Shown in pieces: positions 24,774 to 34,404 of a stretch of DNA of 64,000 nucleotides. The notes beneath the pieces are model-generated. The model did no database searches. It had not been told where the DNA came from and saw only the letters and a list, made by a program, of their open reading frames with translations. The position numbers and the translations under genes are program-made. Position 1 is the stretch's first letter, and the number at the start of each line of letters is the position of its first letter. Source of the DNA: Desulfobacteraceae bacterium (lineage in GTDB: Bacteria; Desulfobacterota; Desulfobacteria; Desulfobacterales; Desulfobacteraceae); assembly GCA_016744295.1 (NCBI GenBank), contig JADGEQ010000037.1, positions 1-64,000 on the forward strand. The letters are read 5' to 3'.

Positions 24774-24802
24774 GTATTTCCTGATAGCTGATAGATGAGG
24801 GG

Positions 24803-25969
24803 CTACTTAAAGTGTTCGACCCCGGAAAAATCTCTTTCTATATCAAAGTGTTTTAAAACATCTAAATCTTCTTCTGTCAATTCATATGTCGTTATTCTGC
24901 TTAATAATTCGCCTAAACCAGGTCCCAGCATATAGCCCTGGCCGCACATACCCACGGCATTGATAAAATTAGGATATTTTTTTGTTGACCCAACAATGGG
25001 AAACCCATCCGGTGTCATGGGGTATTGCCCCCGCCAGGTCCGTCTGACCTTGAGATTAGCAAGTTTGGGGAATAAAGAGATCATGCGTTTGGCCACCTGG
25101 GGCAGAAATGTGGATGTGGAGGCGCTTTCGGTTCCCTTGATCAGATGTTTGGGGGTCAGGCAGAAGATGACCTGGCCTTCATTGTTCTGGTAAAAATAAT
25201 AATTGGACGAGTCTTGGGTGGCTGGGTCATGGAGGGGTCTCAAATCCACGATCATGGGGCCGAAAAATCGCTGAACCGGTTCTGTTATTGCACCTTCATG
25301 GCTGTCTGGTTCCACGGGCAGATCAATCCCCACCATTTGCCCTAGCTGCCTGGCATAATTTCCAGCTGCATTGATCACCTGGCCGGCTGTGTAGCATCCC
25401 TTGTCCGTTGTTACCAGGATCTGGGTGTCACTTTCGATTGAAATTTTTGTGACGCTTTCCTTAAACTTATATCGGGCGCCATATTCAAGGCTTTTAAAAT
25501 AAAAGGCATTGATGGCCAGCAAAGGAGAGGCGCTGCCATCCTTGGGTGAATAGGTACTTCCCTTAAGATTTTCCATATTGATACCCGGCACAAGTTTTTG
25601 GTATTCCTTTGGGGAGAGCCAGTCAATATCCAGATCCAGGGAGGTTTGGATTTTCATCAGGTCTTGGAGCTTTTGGGCATCTTTGTCCGTATAGGCGGGA
25701 AAACTGTAGCCATTTTGGATCCAGCCGATATCATCTCCATGAATTTCTTTCCAGGTGGAAAAGATATCAATGCTTCGCAAGGATGTGGCGATCTTTCCTC
25801 TGTCCGAATGGGTGGCCCTGATTCCGCCTATGGCTTTTTTGTTCTGTCCCTGTCCCGGGGATGCCAGGGCATCAATAACCAGAACTTTGATTTTTTTTTG
25901 GGCCAGGGCCATTGCCGCAGGAACCCCCACAGATCCGGCTCCGATAACAATAACATCAAAGGTTTTCAT
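24803..25969 (-). CDS. FAD-dependent amino acid/amine oxidoreductase (DAO family), catalytic subunit
   Basis: About 388 residues. A Rossmann start (DVIVIGAGSVGVPAAMALAQ) binds FAD; the DAO fold continues with QVINAAGNYARQLGQMVGID, RRTWRGQYPMTPDGFPIVGS and GMCGQGYMLGPGLGELLS. It resembles the beta subunits of sarcosine, proline, octopine/nopaline and glycine (HcnC) dehydrogenases. GGAGGA precedes ATG 25969, which overlaps the stop of the upstream gene by four bases. The two products should form a complex in which this subunit oxidises the amine and passes electrons to the flavo-iron-sulfur subunit. The substrate is unknown. Confidence 0.88.
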   Translation of the reverse strand: MKTFDVIVIGAGSVGVPAAMALAQKKIKVLVIDALASPGQGQNKKAIGGIRATHSDRGKIATSLRSIDIFSTWKEIHGDDIGWIQNGYSFPAYTDKDAQKLQDLMKIQTSLDLDIDWLSPKEYQKLVPGINMENLKGSTYSPKDGSASPLLAINAFYFKSLEYGARYKFKESVTKISIESDTQILVTTDKGCYTAGQVINAAGNYARQLGQMVGIDLPVEPDSHEGAITEPVQRFFGPMIVDLRPLHDPATQDSSNYYFYQNNEGQVIFCLTPKHLIKGTESASTSTFLPQVAKRMISLFPKLANLKVRRTWRGQYPMTPDGFPIVGSTKKYPNFINAVGMCGQGYMLGPGLGELLSRITTYELTEEDLDVLKHFDIERDFSGVEHFK

Positions 25970-28035
25970 GACTGTCCTCCATTGGCAAATTTTCCCAGGG
26001 GTACTTCAATATACAGGGGGCGCCGCACATTTTTGACAACCTCTTCCCGGGCGGTTTTTTCTGCCATAAATATTTGGTTCATCAGGTTTTCGCAGGTTTT
26101 ATACCCGCAGGGGCCCATGCCTGCACGGGTTATGGCCTTGATCTGGTTCATATCCCTGGCGCCCTTTCGGACAAGATCCCGGATCTGACCGGCAGTCACC
26201 CGTTCGCAAAGGCAGATCACTTCGTCATCCTGGATTTGGTCAAGGGGAATTTGCTCTGTGCGTTTTTCCGAGACCCCCTTGTCCTGGATGGTAAATCCCA
26301 CAACCTTTTTGGCAATAGCTTTGGGCACCTGGACCCTTACAACCCAGGTGTTGTCACTGTTCTTGGTGGGCCGGGCCCCCAAAACCCTATAGCTGCCCAG
26401 GGCATTTCCGTCCACATCCACGCAATCAATGGTATCCTCTTTTTCTACCTTGATATTGGAGATTTCATAAGGTAAAAACAGGACGGGGTTTTGTGCATCC
26501 TTTCTGTAATCCACCAGGGTAATGGCAAGTCCGGGACAGATGGTCAGGCATTTCATACAGCCTTTGCATGTTCCGCTAAACCGGGGGCGGCCCTTGATGG
26601 GATCACCATCCATGGAGATGGATCCTTCAGGACACACCGTACTGCAGGGGTTGCAGGGAATTTCCTGTTTGCAGTGGATGACAGGAAAAATACCCTCTTC
26701 CGCTGCCGGAGCACGAAGTTCCTGAACAGGGCCGGGAGGGGATTTTAGAATATCCGCTTTTTCATACCAGGAGGCGGGAATTTCTTTTGTACCCGGTTTG
26801 GCGTGCTGGACAATTTTCAGCCCTGCTATTTTGCCATTAAACATTGCCGATGAAGCCTCGGCGATTTGTGCGGCATCCCCTGCAGCCAGAACTTTAATGC
26901 CGGCAGCCTCGGCTTCCTCGGTAAATTCAGAAACAGACTCAAGTCCCACAGCAATGAGAATGGTATCACATTCAAAACTTTTTTGGGTTCCTTCAATGGG
27001 GGTGAAATTTTTATCAATCTGTGTGATGGTCACCGAAGCGACAGATTCATGGCCATTGGCCGAGATAATCGAATGGGAGGTGTAAATTGGGACGCCCAGT
27101 CGTTTGAGCTTGTCTTCATGGACTTTGTATCCCCCGCACTGGGGAAGGGCTTCGGCAAGCCCCACCACCTGGATACCTGCCTGGAGGGCATGGTAGCCTG
27201 CAATGATGCCCACATTCCCGCCGCCGATGATGAACAGCCGTTGGGTGGGTTTGACCAGATCCCGGTTAACAAGGGTTTGGAAAGCACCTGCTCCATATAC
27301 CCCTGCAAGAGAGTTGCCCTTGAATCGTAAAAATTTTTCCCGGGCCCCGGCTGCATTTAAAATTATTTTCGGGGTGACTATTTTATAGAGCCCATCCTTG
27401 AGAATACCCACTCGTTTATCGTTGAACACATAGAGGGCAGTGCTGTTTTTCCATACCTTAATGACGGAGCTTTCTTCAACTTTTTGGGCCAGCATCCGGC
27501 CGATATCCATTCCCCGCATTCCTGCATGGGAATCCTCAACCGAACCGAAAAATTTATGGGTCTGCAACACCAGTTTGCCCCCCAGCTCATTCTTGTCGTC
27601 GATTAAAATGGTTGAAATTTTATTTTCTTCCAGTTGAATGGCAGCAGAAAGCCCGGCAGGGCCGCCGCCAATGATGAGTACCTCGGTTGTGATCTGTTCA
27701 ATGTCCGAGATCTGGGGTTTTTCGGTAACCTCTGGCAACTTGGGAAGCCCTTCAACACTTTCAACGATCATGTTTTTGGTAACCTTGGTCATACAGGCTT
27801 TAACGGGGATTCCATTGGCAATGACCGTGCACTTTGCACATTGGCCGTTGGCACAAAAAATGCCCTGGGCAGATCCGTCTTTGTGGTGGTGTCCAAATAT
27901 TTTGATGCCGTTGGCAAACAGGGCCGAGGAGATTACCTCGTCTTTGCCGGCATAGAAGGTTGATTTATTCCAGTAAAACAAAACGTTTTCCCGTTCCGGA
28001 ACGCTGAGTACCGGGTGAGCTGTGATTCTACTCAT
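25966..28035 (-). CDS. Fused flavo-iron-sulfur subunit of an HcnAB/OoxA/PDH-like dehydrogenase
   Basis: Start ATG 28035 (MSRITAHPVLSVP) with GGAGAG upstream; about 689 residues. Order: a [2Fe-2S] domain with GIFCANGQCAKCTVI and ACMT (about 60-95); a large FAD/NAD(P) oxidoreductase domain (VLIIGGGPAGLSAAIQLEEN, LFIIGGGNVGIIAGYHALQA, VLAAGDAAQIAEASSAMFNG); two [4Fe-4S] motifs (CNPCSTVCPEG and CKGCMKCLTICPG, about 500-550); and a BFD-like Fe-S end (ICLCERVTAGQIRDLV with GMGPCGYKTC). Relatives usually split the first part (HcnA-type) from the second (HcnB-type). The added ferredoxin clusters would let amine electrons reach low-potential carriers or quinone, fitting an anaerobe. It leads the operon that ends with a GntR regulator. 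Confidence 0.88.
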   Translation of the reverse strand: MSRITAHPVLSVPERENVLFYWNKSTFYAGKDEVISSALFANGIKIFGHHHKDGSAQGIFCANGQCAKCTVIANGIPVKACMTKVTKNMIVESVEGLPKLPEVTEKPQISDIEQITTEVLIIGGGPAGLSAAIQLEENKISTILIDDKNELGGKLVLQTHKFFGSVEDSHAGMRGMDIGRMLAQKVEESSVIKVWKNSTALYVFNDKRVGILKDGLYKIVTPKIILNAAGAREKFLRFKGNSLAGVYGAGAFQTLVNRDLVKPTQRLFIIGGGNVGIIAGYHALQAGIQVVGLAEALPQCGGYKVHEDKLKRLGVPIYTSHSIISANGHESVASVTITQIDKNFTPIEGTQKSFECDTILIAVGLESVSEFTEEAEAAGIKVLAAGDAAQIAEASSAMFNGKIAGLKIVQHAKPGTKEIPASWYEKADILKSPPGPVQELRAPAAEEGIFPVIHCKQEIPCNPCSTVCPEGSISMDGDPIKGRPRFSGTCKGCMKCLTICPGLAITLVDYRKDAQNPVLFLPYEISNIKVEKEDTIDCVDVDGNALGSYRVLGARPTKNSDNTWVVRVQVPKAIAKKVVGFTIQDKGVSEKRTEQIPLDQIQDDEVICLCERVTAGQIRDLVRKGARDMNQIKAITRAGMGPCGYKTCENLMNQIFMAEKTAREEVVKNVRRPLYIEVPLGKFANGGQS

Positions 28036-28249
28036 ACTCTCTCCTGAAGTTAACGAACAGCCAAAAAATGCGGATTTCCAATATCCATACCAATGGTTAA
28101 ACCATTGCAAAAAGTTTGTCAATATGTTTAAGCCCATGGGGGTCGATTTTCCCAAGGCCCATGAAGGCCGGGAAAAAATCCGAGATAGTGTTCCGGCTCT
28201 TTTCAGGCCTTCATGGTGAAGGTTTAAAAAAGGGAGGTAAAAAAAATGC

Positions 28250-30001
28250 TTACTTGAAAGAACGAGACTTCTTTTTGATCTGATTTCTGCTCGGGGCGGT
28301 TTTCTTCTTGTGAAATCCGGCAGATTTTGCCGTTACCACCTGCTTTTGCTTCTCTTTACCCTGGAGGCTTTTTTCCACAAAAATTTTTTCCATGGTAAAG
28401 GGATCCATGCCCGTATAGTACATGAGGGTGGAGAAGGTGGAGGGGGTTGGGGTAAAAATCTGAACCTGTTCCGGGTTGATTCCAAGTTTTTCCGAGGTGA
28501 ATTGTTTTAACCTATTCATATCTTTCAGGTCGCATCCGGGGTGGGCGGCGATGAGATAATAGGTTAAAAATTGTTTTTTATCGGATTTTTTGGATAATCG
28601 GTCAAAGGTCTGTTTAAAGGCAAGCAAATCATCGATTCCCTGCTTGCCCATGAGATCGAGCACTCGTTTGCCCGTATGCTCCGGTGCCACCTTCATCTGC
28701 CCAGAGACATTGTCCCGGGTCAGTTTTGCAATATAGGCATTCCCATGTTTCTTGTCATTTAAAATCAGATCATACCGGATGCCTGAGTTGATGAATACCT
28801 TTTTAATCCCGGGCAATTGTTCCAGTCGCTGGATTAACCGGACCTGGGGGGAGTGGTCCGGGTCAAGGCTGGGACAGATTGTGGGAAAGAGGCAGCGCTT
28901 GTCCTGACAGGCCCCTTTTTTTAATTTTTTTTTGCATTCATACCCATACATATTGGCAGTGGGGCCGCCCAGATCAGTTATATAGCCTTTGAAATCCTTG
29001 TCCCGGGTAAATGATTTTGCTTCGGCTAAAATGGAAGCGTCGCTCCGGTATCTGACCGTTCTGCCCTGGTGGACGGTGATGGCACAGAAGTTACATTCCC
29101 CATAGCACCCGTAATGGGTGGGGATTGAAAATCGAATGGTCTCAAGGGCTCTGACCGATCCTCTGGGTTTATGATAGGGGTGAAGATCCCGCTCAAAATC
29201 AAGGGCATGGATAAGGTCCAGTTCTGCTGTGGTGCTGTATTTTTCCGGAGAGTTCAGGACCAGGTATCGGTCGTTATGTTGCTGGCAGATTCCCTTTGCC
29301 GTGATCGGATCTGTGTTGGCATAAAATAGTTTAAAGCTTTCGATATACTGGCGCTTGTCCTTTTGTACCGCTTCAAATGAGGGCAGTTCAAGCCCTTTTT
29401 TCTCTTTTGAAATAAATCCTATCCCTGGAATATCCCGGGTGTCTTGTTCGTTGTTCAGGGCCCCGGCCAGGTTTAGAATACTGGCATGGGCCATGCCGTA
29501 AACCAAATAATCTGCCCGGGCATCAAAGAGGATGGATCGCCGGATTTTGTTGGACCAGAAATCATAGTGGGCAATTCGCCGCAGGCTGGCCTCGATTCCG
29601 CCCAGAACAATGGGAACCGTGGGTTTGAAGTATCGCCGGATCAGGTTTGTATAGGCTATGACCGCCCGGTCAGGACGGCAATCGTTGATACCGCCGGGGG
29701 TGTAATCGTCCCGTTGCCGTCTTTTTTTGGATGCCGTATAATTGGCCACCATGGAATCCACGGCTCCTGCGGTAATTCCCCAGAAAAGTCTTGGCTGCCC
29801 CAGCCGGGAAATATCCTCTCCATCCTCAATATTTGGCTGGGCAATGATGCCCACCTGATACCCCTTGCTTTCAAGAACTTTTCCGATGAGGCTTACCCCC
29901 ATGAAAGGAGAGTCAATATAGGCATCGCCGGTGACCAGGATAATGTCCAGTTGTGTGATGCCGCGTTTTTTTAACTCGTTTGGGGTGGTGGGAAGAAACA
30001 T
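28250..30001 (-). CDS. YgiQ-family radical SAM protein
   Basis: About 583 residues. The B12-like N-terminal Rossmann part (LDIILVTGDAYIDSPFMGVS) precedes a radical SAM core with the cluster motif YGCYGECNFCAITVHQGRTV (CxxxCxxC). An additional Cys-bearing segment KKGACQDKRCLFPTICPSLD and a basic C-terminal tail are usual in this UPF0313 group. The reaction is not known. The protein is widespread in anaerobes; the frame ends in a Lys/Arg-rich tail (RNQIKKKSRSFK). It is transcribed alone, divergent from the sensor kinase. Confidence 0.9.
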   Translation of the reverse strand: MFLPTTPNELKKRGITQLDIILVTGDAYIDSPFMGVSLIGKVLESKGYQVGIIAQPNIEDGEDISRLGQPRLFWGITAGAVDSMVANYTASKKRRQRDDYTPGGINDCRPDRAVIAYTNLIRRYFKPTVPIVLGGIEASLRRIAHYDFWSNKIRRSILFDARADYLVYGMAHASILNLAGALNNEQDTRDIPGIGFISKEKKGLELPSFEAVQKDKRQYIESFKLFYANTDPITAKGICQQHNDRYLVLNSPEKYSTTAELDLIHALDFERDLHPYHKPRGSVRALETIRFSIPTHYGCYGECNFCAITVHQGRTVRYRSDASILAEAKSFTRDKDFKGYITDLGGPTANMYGYECKKKLKKGACQDKRCLFPTICPSLDPDHSPQVRLIQRLEQLPGIKKVFINSGIRYDLILNDKKHGNAYIAKLTRDNVSGQMKVAPEHTGKRVLDLMGKQGIDDLLAFKQTFDRLSKKSDKKQFLTYYLIAAHPGCDLKDMNRLKQFTSEKLGINPEQVQIFTPTPSTFSTLMYYTGMDPFTMEKIFVEKSLQGKEKQKQVVTAKSAGFHKKKTAPSRNQIKKKSRSFK

Positions 30002-30182
30002 GGGTGTCCAAAGGCTCCAGAAGGGTTAAGGTTACCAATAAAAACATCAGTATACTAAATAAAGCACGATAATTCAATTGCCACACCCTGTAAAAGCACC
30101 TGGTCCCTTGCCTATTGCATTTTAAAAGGAGTGTGTTAGAGTGATCCTACCGTCCTGAAAACCTATTGCGGGCAAGGGAGAT

Positions 30183-32057
30183 ATGCACCAGAAAAAATCC
30201 AGGTTTAACCTTCATAATTTATCCATCCAGTTCAGCCTGATCGTCATTGGAATTCCCACCCTTGTGCTGGCCATATTCGGCCTGTATCAAATAAAAACCC
30301 AGACCATTGTTTTTGAAAAGAATCTGGAGCAGGTTCTCGAAAATGAGGCGGTCCAATTGTCGGCCAGTCTTTCTACGGCTTTGTTTAACTTTGATGATGA
30401 AACCTGTGAGGCTATCTGTGAGGCTGCCTTAAAAAAACCGGAAATTATAAAGATCACCATCTGGGACTTAAAAGAAGTTTATCTTTCCTTTGAGGCTAAG
30501 ATCCCTGACAATTTTGAGCTTGGAAAAAATGGCAGGCTCATCCAAATTCCTGTTTTATTCAGGGGAGAGGAGCTCGGCAGTCTTGAGATTGTTGTAACCA
30601 CCCAAGTTCTCACCCAAAAAATCGAGGGGTTAAAAAGATCCATCCTGTGGCGGATTGTATTCCTGGACTTGATTTTGGGGTGTGTGATGAGCCTTTTACT
30701 GCTGCTGCGATTTACAAGACCCTTAAAGGAGTTGCAGAACGGGGCTGAAAAAATCACCATGGGCAGCCTGGATTATCCTATAAACGTTCATAGAAGGGAT
30801 GAATTGGGGGCTCTGGCAGCCAATCTTTTGACCATGCGGGATGCTGTAAAGGAAAAAGTCACCTCCCTTGAATCTGAAATTGATCAGCACCAGAAGACGT
30901 CTGTGGCATTGAAAAAAAGTAAAGATTACATTGATAATATCCTCAATTCAATGCCCAGCATGCTGATCAGTCTCGACCCTGAGTTGAGAATCACCCAATG
31001 GAATATCCGGGCGGAAGAATTTTCCGGGGTAAGGGTGGCGGATGCCATTGGAAAACCTGTTGTGGATTTGGTCCCTGAGTTTGAACCCCTTAAGGAGAAA
31101 ATTCGGGATACCCTTGCCACGGGGGAAAATTATTTTTTGCCCCAGCAGGTGCGAACCACTGACCAGGGGCAGGTATTTGAAGATATAACGGTTTATCCGC
31201 TTATCTCCAAGTATGTAAAAGGAACGGTTATCCGGGTGGATGACGTCACCGATCATGTCAGAATGGAGCAGATGGTGGTGCAGTCGGAAAAAATGATGTC
31301 CGTGGGCGGGTTGGCAGCGGGAATGGCCCATGAGATAAACAATCCCCTGGCCGGGATGATGCAGAATGCCCAGGTGGTCCTAAGACGGATCCAGGCGGAT
31401 ATCCCGGCAAGTGTAGCCGCTGCCAAAGCTGCGGGAACCACCCTTGGGGTTATCCGGGAATTTATGAACCACAGGGGCATTATAAAACAGCTTGAGTCCA
31501 TCAACCAGGCAGGGGTAAGGGCCTCCCAGATTGTCCAGAATATGTTAAGTTTTTCAAGGCAGGATTATTCTGGGAAAGTTTTTCAGGACATTGGGTTTAT
31601 CCTTGATCAGACACTGGAACTTGCCGGCAGTGATTATGACCTGAAAAAACAATATGATTTTAGGAAAATCAATATTGTCAGGGACTATCATCCCCAGACC
31701 CCACAGGTTCCCTGTGAAATTACGAAAATTCAGCAGGTTTTCTTTAATATTCTTAAAAATTGTGCAGAAGCCATGCAGGAGATTGACCCATCGGAAACGC
31801 CCAGCTTTTATTTAAAGATTGCTCCCCAGGGAAAATTTGTTGTCGTCGAAATTCAGGACAACGGACCCGGCATGGACAGGGAAATACAAAAGCGAATATT
31901 TGAACCTTTTTTTACCACAAAGCCCATTGGCCAAGGCACGGGCTTAGGCCTGTCTGTTTCTTATTTTATTATTACGGATAACCACAGCGGTAAAATGGAT
32001 GTTATTTCAGAACCGGGCAAAGGGGCAAAATTTGTAATTCATCTGCCTGTATCCTGA
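30183..32057 (+). CDS. Membrane sensor histidine kinase (HAMP-PAS-HisKA-HATPase)
   Basis: About 624 residues. Helix 1 (FSLIVIGIPTLVLAIFGLYQ) and helix 2 (WRIVFLDLILGCVMSLLLLL, about 155-178) flank a periplasmic sensor loop. A HAMP linker follows, then a PAS domain (SMPSMLISLDPELRITQWNI). The phosphoacceptor helix is GGLAAGMAHEINNPLAGMMQ and the ATP-binding N, G1 and G2 boxes appear in FFNILKNCAEAM, QDNGPGMD and GQGTGLGLSVSYFII. No response regulator gene adjoins, so it is an orphan. The insert between HisKA and ATPase is longer than usual. The ligand is unknown. Confidence 0.92.
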   Translation: MHQKKSRFNLHNLSIQFSLIVIGIPTLVLAIFGLYQIKTQTIVFEKNLEQVLENEAVQLSASLSTALFNFDDETCEAICEAALKKPEIIKITIWDLKEVYLSFEAKIPDNFELGKNGRLIQIPVLFRGEELGSLEIVVTTQVLTQKIEGLKRSILWRIVFLDLILGCVMSLLLLLRFTRPLKELQNGAEKITMGSLDYPINVHRRDELGALAANLLTMRDAVKEKVTSLESEIDQHQKTSVALKKSKDYIDNILNSMPSMLISLDPELRITQWNIRAEEFSGVRVADAIGKPVVDLVPEFEPLKEKIRDTLATGENYFLPQQVRTTDQGQVFEDITVYPLISKYVKGTVIRVDDVTDHVRMEQMVVQSEKMMSVGGLAAGMAHEINNPLAGMMQNAQVVLRRIQADIPASVAAAKAAGTTLGVIREFMNHRGIIKQLESINQAGVRASQIVQNMLSFSRQDYSGKVFQDIGFILDQTLELAGSDYDLKKQYDFRKINIVRDYHPQTPQVPCEITKIQQVFFNILKNCAEAMQEIDPSETPSFYLKIAPQGKFVVVEIQDNGPGMDREIQKRIFEPFFTTKPIGQGTGLGLSVSYFIITDNHSGKMDVISEPGKGAKFVIHLPVS

Positions 32058-32076
32058 ATCCAGGATTGGGTTTATT

Positions 32077-33003
32077 TTATGCGGCCATTAAAAGCCAGAT
32101 GCCTCCCACGGCAATAAAGGCACCGCCAAAGGCCCTCAGGGACACATGTTCCTTGTGAAGGAATATGGAAAAGGGAATAATGCAGACTGGTGTCATGGAC
32201 AAAAATGTGGATGCCACCCCTGTGGAAAGATAGTGCAGGACCATCAGGGATAAGGATACACCGATAAACGGACCAATGAGCGCTCCCGTCGCCGTTAACA
32301 TAAGGGCCCGGGTATCTTTTATTGCGGTTACAACCCGATGCCATTTTCGGGTCAAGGTAAAAAAAAGGACAAAACAGACAAAGGCTGAAATTGCTCGAAT
32401 CTGGGTGGCGGCAAAGGCATCCAGATAGCCTGTTTCTGTTTGCATTCCGGCCTTGCTCAGGACATAACCTGTGGCCTGACCCAGCATGGCGCCTATCCCG
32501 AACAATATCCCCTTCAGGGTAATGGTACGTTCCCTTCGTTTTCCTGACTTTTGGGGAGAATTCTTGTCCTGTTTTTTTTCAAAGATTACCAGTCCCACCC
32601 CTGTCAGGGTCACCAGCATCCCGGCCCATTGGTGAATTACATAGGTTTCCGAAAGAAATGCCCAGCCGATCAGAGCTGCCACCGGGGCAGAGAGACTGAA
32701 AATCAGCAAAGCGATTCTAGGCCCCAGTTCAACCAGTGCCTTGAACAGACAGATATCCCCAAGAAAAAACCCAATCATTCCGGAAAGAGAAAGAAAGACC
32801 CAGGCTCTCAGGGGAAAGTCCAGGGGAACAAGCATGCCATTCTTAAAGTACAAAAATGTCCCGAAAAGAATCAGGGCTGTTGTTAGCCGGATGATATTGA
32901 CCGGTGTGGCTCCCACCCGTCTGGTGGCCGCTTCGAAAAACTGGACACTGACGGTCCAACATAATACAGTGGTGATGGCAATGAGTTCTCCGGTATACGG
33001 CAT
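32077..33003 (-). CDS. EamA/DMT-family transporter
   Basis: About 308 residues with ten membrane helices in two EamA repeats. Repeat 1 includes FFLGDICLFKALVELGPRIA and LIFSLSAPVAALIGWAFLSE; repeat 2 includes PFIGVSLSLMVLHYLSTGVA and FLSMTPVCIIPFSIFLHKEH. The two repeats are joined by a basic loop (KKQDKNSPQKSGKRRERT). Such proteins export amino acids or metabolites, or move nucleotide sugars. Its end lies 19 bases from that of the kinase gene, and no terminator is visible between them. Confidence 0.9.
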   Translation of the reverse strand: MPYTGELIAITTVLCWTVSVQFFEAATRRVGATPVNIIRLTTALILFGTFLYFKNGMLVPLDFPLRAWVFLSLSGMIGFFLGDICLFKALVELGPRIALLIFSLSAPVAALIGWAFLSETYVIHQWAGMLVTLTGVGLVIFEKKQDKNSPQKSGKRRERTITLKGILFGIGAMLGQATGYVLSKAGMQTETGYLDAFAATQIRAISAFVCFVLFFTLTRKWHRVVTAIKDTRALMLTATGALIGPFIGVSLSLMVLHYLSTGVASTFLSMTPVCIIPFSIFLHKEHVSLRAFGGAFIAVGGIWLLMAA

Positions 33004-33139
33004 GGCAGCTTCCTATCCAATTTAATAAATGAAAGAAAATACCCTAGGTAAATGAGATGGGGATAAATTACAAGAAGAATAGAAGAATCAATTCTAATAT
33101 TGACATTGTTGAGTCCTCGAATTAAAAGAATCCAGTTCG

Positions 33140-34240
33140 TTGCAGATTATTCCATTTTTAGCAGAATTTATTTTGGATAAACAGAAAGTTGAGATGATCT
33201 GTGCCGTGCCTAGGGCCTATGCAGGTCGGATGATAATCAACAAAGGGAGGCCTTGTATATTGGAAAAAATAGATGTTTCACCGGACTGCGGTCTGTATCG
33301 CATGACCACAGGAAAAAAAATAGAAGAAATTATTGCCACCACACCTGAAACAAGAGCCATATCAAACAATCCCAGGGTAATGGGGCTTGAATATACCCAT
33401 TGCCTTCAAAAAGCCTGTACCAAGATTCTCCAAAAACTTTCCGGCAACAATTTGACCTGTCTTGAAGAAACACAAACCATTGTCTTTGATATTCTGAGGG
33501 GAGGGCTGAACTTCGGTCTTCGGGAAGCCCTTGGCAATGCCTTTGGCTGGAACCGGCACGGGTGCTCTTTTATTTCAGCCCAAAGAGCCCGGAAGGATGA
33601 TTCTCCGGAACAATGGCACATTGTTGAAACTGAATATTCCAAGGTTTATATGCCAAAAATTGCCAGCATTGTCATCGGGGATGTTGTGGCAACGGGTACA
33701 AGTCTTGAGCATGCCATGCAGGCGCTGGTGGCAGAGGCGGAAAAACAGGGAACCCAGTTGAGGTCAGTTGTTTTCTTTACCATTGGCGGGCCCAGGGCCG
33801 GTGAAATCCTTGGGAAGATGGATGCCATGTGTCGGAATAGGTTTTCCGGCTATGAAAAGACAACCTTGGTTTATCTGGAAGGCTGTTTCACGGTTCCGGT
33901 GCCTGAAACAAAAATTCGAATCAAGATAACCGGAACAGATCTGCTTCGCCTGAATGCGGTAATGGCCCCGGAATTTATCGCTTCACAATACGAAGACCCT
34001 TGCTATCCCATTCAGCGGTGTGCCATTTATGATGCAGGCTCAAGGGCATTCTGGCCCCCGGAATATATAGAAGACCTTTATGATTATTGGTCAAAGGTTA
34101 AAGATCTGGCAGATCAAGGCGTAACCTATGAAGCACTTCTCCAAGAGAGATATCCCGGGCTTGACCCGGAACCCTTTGGATCTGTGGACCTGGAAAGGGT
34201 TTGTGATGATCAGCTTTCCTGGATAAAGAAGATGCTATAA
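33140..34240 (+). CDS. Phosphoribosyltransferase-fold protein of unknown role
   Basis: About 366 residues from a TTG at 33140 at most. There is no good ribosome binding site there; ATG 33194 has a weak GAAAG upstream and is an alternative start. The segment SIVIGDVVATGTSLEHAMQA matches the PRPP-binding loop (hydrophobic strand, two acidic or polar residues, then TGxT) of type I phosphoribosyltransferases, and ETQTIVFDILRGGLNFGLRE looks like an earlier strand of the same fold. The remaining 150 C-terminal residues (DLLRLNAVMAPEFIASQYED, PCYPIQRCAIYDAGSRAFWP) are unfamiliar. Family and substrate cannot be named. TTGACA at 33100-33105 may be its -35 box. Confidence 0.65.
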   Translation: MQIIPFLAEFILDKQKVEMICAVPRAYAGRMIINKGRPCILEKIDVSPDCGLYRMTTGKKIEEIIATTPETRAISNNPRVMGLEYTHCLQKACTKILQKLSGNNLTCLEETQTIVFDILRGGLNFGLREALGNAFGWNRHGCSFISAQRARKDDSPEQWHIVETEYSKVYMPKIASIVIGDVVATGTSLEHAMQALVAEAEKQGTQLRSVVFFTIGGPRAGEILGKMDAMCRNRFSGYEKTTLVYLEGCFTVPVPETKIRIKITGTDLLRLNAVMAPEFIASQYEDPCYPIQRCAIYDAGSRAFWPPEYIEDLYDYWSKVKDLADQGVTYEALLQERYPGLDPEPFGSVDLERVCDDQLSWIKKML

Positions 34241-34404
34241 AAATAACAGGGCCCCCGGCCTGACTGTTCAGGCTGGATGAATATGTTCTGTTAGGGGATG
34301 TTGGGAACACCAATGCTCTGGAAAATAATCTCGCACCTTGATACCAGGGGCTCAAAATGGTATGTTTCTCTGATTTATTAAATTTTAATTTGAGAAGAGA
34401 CTTT

